From the NCBI GenBank assembly GCA_031282485.1, contig JAITDQ010000076.1, positions 1 through 14,622 of the forward strand: DNA of 14,622 bases, read 5' to 3'. The notes under the pieces were generated by a model. The model had not been told where the DNA came from. It saw only the letters and a program-made list of their open reading frames with translations, and searched no databases. The translations under genes and the position numbers were made by a program. Shown piece by piece: positions 1-7,000 of the stretch (within the stretch, counting starts at the first letter, position 1; each line of letters begins with the position of its first letter). The stretch comes from Tannerella sp. (GTDB taxonomy: Bacteria > Bacteroidota > Bacteroidia > Bacteroidales > Tannerellaceae).

Positions 1-810
1 ATTGCTTGCAGGTTGATTGACATAATCCCAGATTTTGTCCAGTACCGTGAAAAGCGATTCCTGAAATTCTTTTCGCGCCGTGTAGGGTATCATGGAATGG
101 TCTAACCGGTATTCGATTATGACTTCCGCATTGGGCAGATACTGCCGCAGAGCCTTGCGTGTGCCAAGCAAAATCAGAGCGGCATAATTGTATTTCCCGT
201 TTTCAATCAGCCCCAAATCATTCAAAACCTGCAAGTCGGGCAAGGATTCAAAAGCGGGATTTTTCTGTTTTTGAGCATAACCGGCTTTCATCAGCGCAAT
301 GGCTTCCGGGTCTAAATCCTCAAACGTCACTCCTTCACAAACGGTGGCTGAAAAATCCGGTGCACGTTCGGAAAGGATACGGAAGACCTCACTGTCGGAC
401 ATCACGCGCAGACTGTCGCCGATGCGCATCAACGGAACACCCTCGAATTTCAGTGTCGTGCCGGGTGGTCGAGAGGGTATACTGAAAACCAGTACCCGTT
501 TTCCGTCGTCAAACAGTTCTTCAATTTCAACGCGAATTTCCAAACGCTTGTAAATATCGTCTGCCAGTCCGCCAATGTTACCTTCGGCAAAAGCTGTTCC
601 AACAACCTCGTTCGGCGATTTTTCTTTTACTCCGAATACCAGATACCCACCTCCCTCATTGGCTAAGGCAACTACGTAGCCAAGTACGCATTTGCGTCTT
701 TCTCTGGGGTCGGCATGAGTGCCTCCGGCAAAGTTGAAATCCCGCTTTGCCTCTTTAAACTCTACCCTGTCTTCCGTTTCGCGAAGCCGTTTTAATTCTT
801 TTATCGTCAT
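1..810 (-). CDS. AlbA_2 (Schlafen-like) ATP-binding / putative regulator protein, C-terminus outside the window
   Basis: Reading the minus strand from the ATG at 810 gives 270 uninterrupted codons with no stop before the window edge, so the gene is partial at its C-terminus. The N-terminal ~140 residues fit an AlbA_2 domain: VEFKEAK at residues 16-22, ALANEGGGYLVFGV at 48-61 (the glycine-rich strand usual in this family), and PLMRIGDSLRVMS at 126-138. The following segment (TFEDLDPEAIALM from ~162, then a winged-helix-like stretch ending NYAALILLG at ~208) matches the layout of COG2865-type predicted transcriptional regulators/ATPases, which usually end in a GHKL-type ATPase domain; that part would lie outside the window. 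Relatives occur in mobile and defence-associated regions, but a defence role here is only inference. The start is supported by a consensus promoter about 26 bases upstream. Family call fairly secure; function unknown. Confidence 0.85.
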   Translation of the reverse strand, partial: MTIKELKRLRETEDRVEFKEAKRDFNFAGGTHADPRERRKCVLGYVVALANEGGGYLVFGVKEKSPNEVVGTAFAEGNIGGLADDIYKRLEIRVEIEELFDDGKRVLVFSIPSRPPGTTLKFEGVPLMRIGDSLRVMSDSEVFRILSERAPDFSATVCEGVTFEDLDPEAIALMKAGYAQKQKNPAFESLPDLQVLNDLGLIENGKYNYAALILLGTRKALRQYLPNAEVIIEYRLDHSMIPYTARKEFQESLFTVLDKIWDYVNQPASN

Positions 811-835
811 GCCCGAATGGTTTACTTTTGAGCCG

Positions 836-867
836 CAAAGGTAGGCTTTTCTCCGCAAACTTCCAAA
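836..867 (-). promoter_or_regulatory. Bacteroidota-type promoter for the AlbA_2 gene
   Basis: On the minus strand, TACCTTTG (836-843) is a perfect TAnnTTTG -7 element. A TTTG -33 element lies at 864-867, separated by exactly 20 bases, the usual spacing for the Bacteroidota primary sigma factor. Transcription would begin roughly at 829, giving a short leader before the ATG at 810. This makes the AlbA_2 gene a separate transcription unit from the gene upstream of it. Confidence 0.75.
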
Positions 868-942
868 AAAGTCTTAACGCAGGAAACGGAAAATGAGTTT
901 CTTGCCTTTTCATTTGTTCTCATTTGTTTGACATATATTTTT

Positions 943-1404
943 TTATTTTGAATCCAAATAGTCTGTAGTGTATTTTACTTCAGAATTTCCCAATACCGGA
1001 TCCAATACAAATACTTTAAATTTTTTACCTCCTTCAAAAGCCCTGATGACAATATGTCCATGAGGTTCAACGATAGCGCCGACTGCTTCGCCGAGGTTGT
1101 CTTCTATTCCTTTGAACATTCCGGTTGTGAAAATCAACCTCTCGCCCGGATAAATGCTTTTGTCGGTCATTCGGGCTAATTTTTCAGGATCCGGATGCTG
1201 GTAATGCCATGCGGGAATCATTACTCCGCTGCACATATTCTCGTCAGGATTGGCAGTGTCGGGGTGGATAATTCTTGTATTTGTTCCTTCTCCCGTCCAG
1301 ACTTTACCGTTTACGTAAATATTTTGGATGTTGAAATCCGGGTATTTTACCGGATTGTTTTGCAGGACGAATTGCGAGCAACTACCGGCTTCGAATCCTT
1401 CCAC
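943..1404 (-). CDS. Unrecognised protein, probably missing its N-terminus
   Basis: The frame is open on the minus strand from just after tandem stops TAA-TGA (1465-1470) down to the TAA at 943. It contains no ATG near its beginning; the only ordinary candidate start is the GTG at 1404, giving 153 residues. The codons immediately upstream of that GTG still read like protein (residues FIAYQQQYRHTV, encoded to about 1440), which suggests the true gene began further upstream. Beyond about 1440 the DNA belongs to an IS66-type transposase remnant on the other strand. The product is soluble, with no signal peptide in what remains. It contains AWHYQHPDPEKL and, near the end, EPHGHIVIRAF and FVLDPVLG. 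The late His and Asp-Pro recall Cys/His/Asp papain-fold hydrolases such as protein-glutaminase-like domains, but I could not place it in a family and give no function. Probably a 5'-truncated pseudogene. Confidence 0.55.
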   Translation of the reverse strand: MEGFEAGSCSQFVLQNNPVKYPDFNIQNIYVNGKVWTGEGTNTRIIHPDTANPDENMCSGVMIPAWHYQHPDPEKLARMTDKSIYPGERLIFTTGMFKGIEDNLGEAVGAIVEPHGHIVIRAFEGGKKFKVFVLDPVLGNSEVKYTTDYLDSK

Positions 1405-1440
1405 GACGGTATGCCTGTATTGCTGCTGGTATGCAATGAA

Positions 1441-1603
1441 TCTGAAGTAATCGGCTCTTTCCGCTCATTACCGGGTGCGGAAGCATACGCCGTGATTCAC
1501 TCTATAGCCGATACCGCCAGAAAAAATAATCAATCTCCATTCTTTGCGCTTAAATCTGCTGCGGACTGCTAAATAGCATAAGGAGGTGGGACTGAGTAGT
1601 TAC
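1441..1603 (+). mobile_element. IS66-type insertion sequence remnant: transposase C-terminus and right end
   Basis: The plus-strand frame from 1441 to the TAA at 1570-1572 encodes 43 residues ending ALKSAADC. It fits the conserved tail of IS66-family transposases, downstream of the DDE domain: (K)xSGxFRSxxGAxAxAxIxSxxxTAxxN, here EVIGSFRSLPGAEAYAVIHS followed by IADTARKNNQSP. After the stop, TGAGTAGTTAC at 1593-1603 ends the element; its reverse complement begins GTAA, like the terminal repeats of many IS66 members. The rest of the transposase, accessory tnpA/tnpB genes and left end are absent, so this is a dead fragment. The plus frame stays open upstream to 1195, but that stretch is antisense to the neighbouring minus-strand gene and does not resemble transposase. 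Assigned by remembered family motifs, not by a search. Confidence 0.6.
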
Positions 1604-1607
1604 TTAT

Positions 1608-1631
1608 AAAATCCCTGTTTTTATCGGGTTT
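1608..1631 (-). terminator. Possible weak terminator downstream of pbpC
   Basis: On the minus strand AAACCC, a ten-base A-rich loop, then GGG-A-TTT and a TTTTAT run form a small bulged hairpin followed by T residues, about 130 bases past the pbpC stop. The stem is short (CCC/GGG plus three A-T pairs across a one-base bulge), so it is only a candidate for ending the macroglobulin-pbpC transcript. Confidence 0.2.
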
Positions 1632-1693
1632 GAAGCCTTTCAACTTAGGAATGTGAAATAAGCAAGATATATCACTAAACGAACGTTGAAACG

Positions 1694-1744
1694 ATGAACA
1701 TTGAAGATTTGAGAAGCAATATCAAAGGTGCCAAAAGTCAGTAA
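1694..1744 (+). other. Possible 16-codon mini-ORF (or gene remnant)
   Basis: ATG at 1694 opens a frame encoding MNIEDLRSNIKGAKSQ, ending in TAA, with no recognisable ribosome-binding site. The composition looks protein-like and the opening MNIEDLR resembles the N-termini of several small cytosolic proteins, so it could be the stub of a gene cut by rearrangement near the IS66 end. Nothing else supports expression. The rest of 1604-1757 holds only the weak hairpin noted separately. Confidence 0.15.
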
Positions 1745-1757
1745 ATCACTTCGCTCT

Positions 1758-4064
1758 TCATTCCACCGTAATGCCGGTTGACAGCGTGTTGCCTTCGTTA
1801 TCGACGACGGTTATGATGTGTTTGCCGCGGGAGGGGCGGAGGGTGTATTTGTGGAAATCGCGGGTTGAGCCTAAGTAGTCGGCGTCTATGTGCCAGTAGA
1901 CTGTGGCGTCGGCGTTGGCGTGTACGAGGTCGAAGGTTATTGCGCCTTCGCTGCCGTCTAACTGTTTCGGGAGGTAGACGTGTGCATTTTTTTGCGGGTA
2001 GATAAAGGCCATTGGCGAATGAGGGTCTTCGCCGCAATCTTTCAGGAAGGGCGGCAGGGTTGTGTATTCGGGATGATGTTGCTTGTAGTACCATTCCCAG
2101 ACGGGCGGCAGGACGAAACGGTTTTCCGAAAGCACCTGTTGTCCCGGTTCCACGCAGTTTTCGTAGACGCGGTAACGGCTGTCGGCGCTGAGGGTTACGT
2201 GTATGTGGTACGGGCAGGCTTCCGTGCGCAGGCCGTTCGGGAGAATCAGTACCGTATCGGCCTCGTCGCAAAAACGGCTTTTGAGGCATCCCGACAGGCG
2301 GCAGACAGGCGCTTCGACAAATGCTCCTTCCGGACAGGCAAACCATGGCGACGGAGGCAACAGGTTGAAAATGTCAAACATGACAGGCCCTGCCGTACGT
2401 GCGCCCACGAGTTCCGGCTTGCCTTCCCCGTTTGCATTGCCCACCCACACGCCAACGACGTACCGGCTCGTGACGCCTACCGCCCATGCGTCGCGAAAAC
2501 CGTAACTCGTTCCCGTCTTCCATGCTATCTTTTGCATCGACGGGATGAAGCGCCGGTCGATTTCTTCCGGGCGGTTGACTTCTTTTATCGCGTCGAAAAC
2601 CTGCCATACGGCGCCGGGGGAAAACACGCCGGGTAATATTTCCGGATTATCCGCCGGGACTGTGCGTCCCTCCGTCCGCGCCAGATTTTGCAGCGAACGC
2701 GCCATGTCGGAATACGCAAACGAGACGTCCCACAGCGTAGCTTCCGCCCCTCCCAGTATAAGCGACAGCCCGTAGTGGGACGGCGGGCGCGTCAACGTCG
2801 TAATACCGGCTTTTTTCAGGAAATCATAAAACTTCGGAACGCCATATTCGCGCAGCAGATATACGGACGGGACATTCAGCGAACGCGCTATCACACCGGA
2901 GGCCGGAACGGCGCCTTCATACTGCATGTTGAAGTTCTGAGGCGCAAATCCGTTTACATTGAGCGGGATATCCGGCAACAGCATATCCGGCAGGATTTGA
3001 CCTTCCTGCAAAGCGGCATAATAAAGCAGCGGTTTCAGGATACTCCCCGTACTGCGGGGAGCGCGTATGATGTCCACCTGATTCGACGAGCCGCGACCGT
3101 CGAAATCCACATTCCCGCAATAGGCGAGGACTTCGTTCGTACGGACGTCGATCACCATTGCCGCCATATTGCGTATATCGCTGCGTACGAAATCGGCGTG
3201 CCGGCGGTCGAGGATGGCTTCCACCTGCTCCTGAACGTTTTTATCTACCGACGAAACCGTCTGTTTACCCCCGTTGTGCAGATGAAAATACGAAACAAGA
3301 TGCGGCGCGACCTGCGGCAGGGGCAATGGCGCCGGCGGAAGCGTTTCGCTTACGGCGAGGTCGTAGTCAACGTCGCTCATCGCCCCGTTGTCATGGAGGT
3401 ATTTCAGCAAACGGTTCCGTTTCCGTATCAGTCCGGGGCGGTCTTTCGCCGGATGCATCAGCGACGGGGCGTTCGGCAGCACAGCCAGCGTCGCCGCTTC
3501 CGCCCACGACAGCTCCGCCGGCGAATGGCCGAAATACCGCCATGCCGCCGCATCAAGTCCGACAACATTTCCCCCGAAAGAGGCGTGGGAGGCGTACATC
3601 GCAAGTATCTCCCGTTTGGAATAACGACATTCGATGCGTGTGGCAAGGATCGCTTCAATCACTTTTTCCCCTGTCGTACGCTTCTTCCCGCGGGACAGGC
3701 GTATCGTCTGCATCGTAAGCGTACTGCCGCCGCTGACGATACGGCGCGCCTTTATATTCTGCTTCAAAGCCCTGGCTATGGCAAACGGGTTGACGCCGAA
3801 GTGATACGGAAAATAACGGTCTTCGAACGCAACGATACAGCGCCTGAACTTGTCGGGCACCGTATCGCAGGGCGGGAAACGCCACTGCCCGTCGTCGGCG
3901 ATACGCGCGCCCAGCAATTCCCCGTGGCGGTCGTTCACAACCGTTGCATACGGCGCATCAAAGAGTTTTCGCGGCAGACAAAAAAGATAACCCGTAAGCA
4001 GGAGAGCCGTCGCCCAGCGGACAGCCCTCCCGCGTTGCCGTTTATTTTTCAGTGAAAACTTCAT
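1758..4064 (-). CDS. pbpC: Penicillin-binding protein 1C (bifunctional glycosyltransferase/transpeptidase)
   Basis: This 768-residue inner-membrane enzyme polymerises lipid II into glycan strands and carries a DD-transpeptidase domain. A basic N-terminus (residues 1-16) and one membrane segment (~17-31) anchor it with the catalytic domains in the periplasm. The GT51 domain (~45-235) shows the catalytic Glu81 in EDRYF and the SGGSTLTMQ motif at 111-119. The transpeptidase domain (~295-560) has all three penicillin-binding motifs: SILK (341-344, nucleophile Ser341), SLN (395-397) and KTGTS (516-520). A Cys-rich linker (~570-650) and a C-terminal BiPBP_C beta-sandwich (~685-768, with HIITVVDNEG near the end) are diagnostic of the 1C subclass and match its usual length. 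The start lies nine bases after the stop of the alpha-2-macroglobulin gene, so the two are almost certainly co-transcribed. In E. coli the equivalent pair (yfhM-pbpC) is thought to trap invading proteases and repair the wall. Confidence 0.96.
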   Translation of the reverse strand: MKFSLKNKRQRGRAVRWATALLLTGYLFCLPRKLFDAPYATVVNDRHGELLGARIADDGQWRFPPCDTVPDKFRRCIVAFEDRYFPYHFGVNPFAIARALKQNIKARRIVSGGSTLTMQTIRLSRGKKRTTGEKVIEAILATRIECRYSKREILAMYASHASFGGNVVGLDAAAWRYFGHSPAELSWAEAATLAVLPNAPSLMHPAKDRPGLIRKRNRLLKYLHDNGAMSDVDYDLAVSETLPPAPLPLPQVAPHLVSYFHLHNGGKQTVSSVDKNVQEQVEAILDRRHADFVRSDIRNMAAMVIDVRTNEVLAYCGNVDFDGRGSSNQVDIIRAPRSTGSILKPLLYYAALQEGQILPDMLLPDIPLNVNGFAPQNFNMQYEGAVPASGVIARSLNVPSVYLLREYGVPKFYDFLKKAGITTLTRPPSHYGLSLILGGAEATLWDVSFAYSDMARSLQNLARTEGRTVPADNPEILPGVFSPGAVWQVFDAIKEVNRPEEIDRRFIPSMQKIAWKTGTSYGFRDAWAVGVTSRYVVGVWVGNANGEGKPELVGARTAGPVMFDIFNLLPPSPWFACPEGAFVEAPVCRLSGCLKSRFCDEADTVLILPNGLRTEACPYHIHVTLSADSRYRVYENCVEPGQQVLSENRFVLPPVWEWYYKQHHPEYTTLPPFLKDCGEDPHSPMAFIYPQKNAHVYLPKQLDGSEGAITFDLVHANADATVYWHIDADYLGSTRDFHKYTLRPSRGKHIITVVDNEGNTLSTGITVE

Positions 4065-4073
4065 TTGCCGCCG

Positions 4074-7000
4074 TTACCTGTACACCTTCACCCGGCCTGC
4101 CGTCGTGCGGGCGTATGCCGACACATCGTACATCGCTTCACACAGGATGGCCGGAAACACAAACTCTCCCGTATAGGAAGCCTGCAGGCGCACTTTCACT
4201 TCCTTCGATACGCCGGCGGGAAGGTCGAAATAGGTAAGTATGCGGTCGTCGCGTATATCCTGATAAGTGAACGCTTTGGAAGAAGCCTCTTCCGCCCCGC
4301 TTTCGGAGGAGGAGGAGCCGGCCGCGACCATTCGTTCGTTGTATACCTCCCAGCCGGAAGGGATGATATGCGTCAGGGCGACATCGGAATAATTATCCCG
4401 TCCGCCGACATTCGACACCCTTATCACGGCATAAAAATCCGTCCCCTGCATCAGATTCGTCACATCGACCGGCAGGCCGTTCATATCCGTATACGACACG
4501 GCCAGCGTTATATTTTCGGATACGGCCGGCAGGCGGTCAACCACCGGCCGGCTTTTTGTCGACAGGCTGACGTAGAGTACGCCTTCGTTACCGTTTTCTA
4601 CCTTCACCTTCCCGGAAGACGGCGTTACGGGTAACTGTTCCTGATAGACGGTTTTCTTCGTGTCGACCTTCTTCTGTGTTTTACCGTTCAACGACCATTC
4701 AAAGTCAAATTTGCCGGACATTTTCGACGCAAACCGTCCCATGGCAATCATCGCATACGCCGTACTCTGGGTTGAGAAACAGCTTTCGCCGGACAGGTTT
4801 TTGGAGACCTTCCGCGCCTGCTTAAACGCTTCTTCATACCTGTTCATCAAGACCAGCGTTTCGAGCACCATCGCCTCGTCGCGGGAAAACGACCCGTAAG
4901 TCGGGTTATTGGACGAATAGGGCGCGATCGTCGCAGAGGCATTGAAGACCAGCTCGCCGGCGGCATCCTGTTTGCCGCACATCGCATACGCCGCCGCCAG
5001 TCGCCAGCGTGCCTGCAACGAGAGGTCTTTCGTTTCCTTGAGCCGGTTCATGGCGCCCATTTCCGGCGCCCCGGCCAGCGCAAGCGTATACAGGCGGTAA
5101 GCCTGCAGGAAGTCCGACTGGCTGTACGCATAACGTTTGTTGACATAATTGTCCGGACGCCAGATCCGGGCGACATTCCGCTGATAGCTTATCCATTTGT
5201 TTATAACGCCGTCGTTGACGTTATAACCGCGTTCTTTGGCGAGGACAAGGAAACTGCCGGCATACGACGAAATCCAGTCGTTCGTAAACCCTTCGCCCGC
5301 CCAGTAAGCGAAACCGCCGTTCGCCGGCTGCCGCCGGTAAAGGCTGTTTATCGCTTCCGTTATATTCTTCTTCGTTTGTTCCGCTTCCTTTTCGTCCAAA
5401 TCCTTCAACTCGGAAAGATAGAGCAGCGGCAGCGCACGCGAAGTCAGCTGTTCCGTGCAATAATGGCTGTAATCATACAGGTAATCGAAACGGCGGCTGA
5501 TATCTGCCGGCGGTATGCGCGACATTTCGACCTTCACCCAGTTGCCTTCATATCCGGTGTCGAGGGTGTAATCCAGTTCCGCCGACCGGCCTTTTTCGAG
5601 CAGCCGGCTTTCGTACGTAAGGGCGGGCGGATTCGGATTGCGGACGTCTATTTCTATTGTTTCCTTCGATGTATGTCCGCCGCCCGTCGCCGTGACGGTG
5701 ACCGTTTCGACGCCCGTCCCGGAGCCTGTCTGCATCGGGAAATAAACAACATCATCGCCGGGCGCGGCAAATGTCAGCGAGCGGCTGTTGCCGTCCGTCG
5801 CCGTCAGCTTGCCCGTGGTTTCCACCTTTACGGTAACATTCTTCACATTATCTTCCATAGCAAATACATTCACAGGCAAAGAAATCTTTTCGCCGACGCT
5901 CAACACGCGCGGAAGCGACGCGAGTAACATCAGCGGCGAGCGTACGGCAACGGTCTTGTCCGCCCGTCCGTATGCGCCGTTCCGTCCGGCCACGACCATT
6001 ACCCTGACGGAACCGGCATAAGGCGGCAGGCGTAACGTATGCCTGTTTTCACTGCCGGCGCTCAACGTCAAAGGCCCCCGATAGAGAACGACCGGCTTGA
6101 AACGGTTTGCTTTAGTGGAAGCATTATTCAAATCCGCATCGCCTCCGATGCTGAACAGCGTGCCGTATTTCCCCGCATAAGCGCCCATGACATGGTCGAA
6201 CATATCCCAGGTGCGTATGCCCAAAGCTTCGCGGGCGTAAAACTCATTCCACGGGTCGGGCGTCCGGAAATTAGTCAGGTCGAGCAGGCCTTCGTCAACG
6301 ATAGCGAGCGTGTAACTCATCGGTTTACCGTCCTTTTCTTTCACTTTCACCTCAAATTCCGTTTCCGGTTTCAGCACGTCGGACATCGTTATAACCGGCG
6401 TAAGGACAGATTCCTTGTTTGAAACGAAGACGGGCATAACGCCATACATGCGTATCGGCAAATCGGTCGTCGCCGCATGAGGCTGAAGCAGCGAGATGTG
6501 TACGTATACGTTCGGCGACATGCTTTCCGTTGCCTTAAACGTATATTTGGCGTCGTTTCCGGCCGTCAGGTCGACCCATTCGCGATGCAGCACTTCCGCG
6601 CCGTTTTCGAACGCAACCAAAGCGCGTCCGCCGGAAGCCGTTGCCGGAATCGTCACAACGACCTCTTCGCCTGCATGATATGATTCCTTATCAAGAGAGA
6701 ACGAAAGCATTTTTATCCCGCTCGGGTCGCTTTTGTTCGAACGGCCGCGCCACGAAGGCCAGTCGACAAGGACAGCCCCGCCGGTCGCATGACCGCTCTC
6801 CGCGTCCTTGACGAACACAAGATAACGTCCCCAGTCCGGGTAATTGATGCGGAATTTTATTTGCCCTTTCCCGTTGACCGTACTGATGCGGCCTGAATAC
6901 AGGGGCGTGTAGTTAGAGTTATTGACATACGATTCGAAGGATTCGTTTTCGCTTTCCCACCACCAGCTCCAGCCTATCCGGTATATCTTAAACTCCAGAT

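Noticed and set aside
159..553. Two plus-strand frames at the left end
   Set aside because: They lie antisense to the well-supported AlbA_2 gene and have no recognisable features.
907..930. Short direct repeat (CATTTGTT twice)
   Set aside because: Two copies of eight A/T-rich bases are easily explained by chance; no array or duplication around them.
1195..1440. Upstream part of the plus-strand frame that ends in the IS66 tail
   Set aside because: It is antisense to the minus-strand gene and shows no transposase motifs; only the portion from about 1441 resembles IS66.
2688..4055. Long plus-strand open frame (455 codons) antisense to pbpC
   Set aside because: It mirrors pbpC, whose catalytic motifs are all intact on the other strand; the antisense product is rich in Arg/His with no domain, as expected for a shadow of a GC-biased gene.
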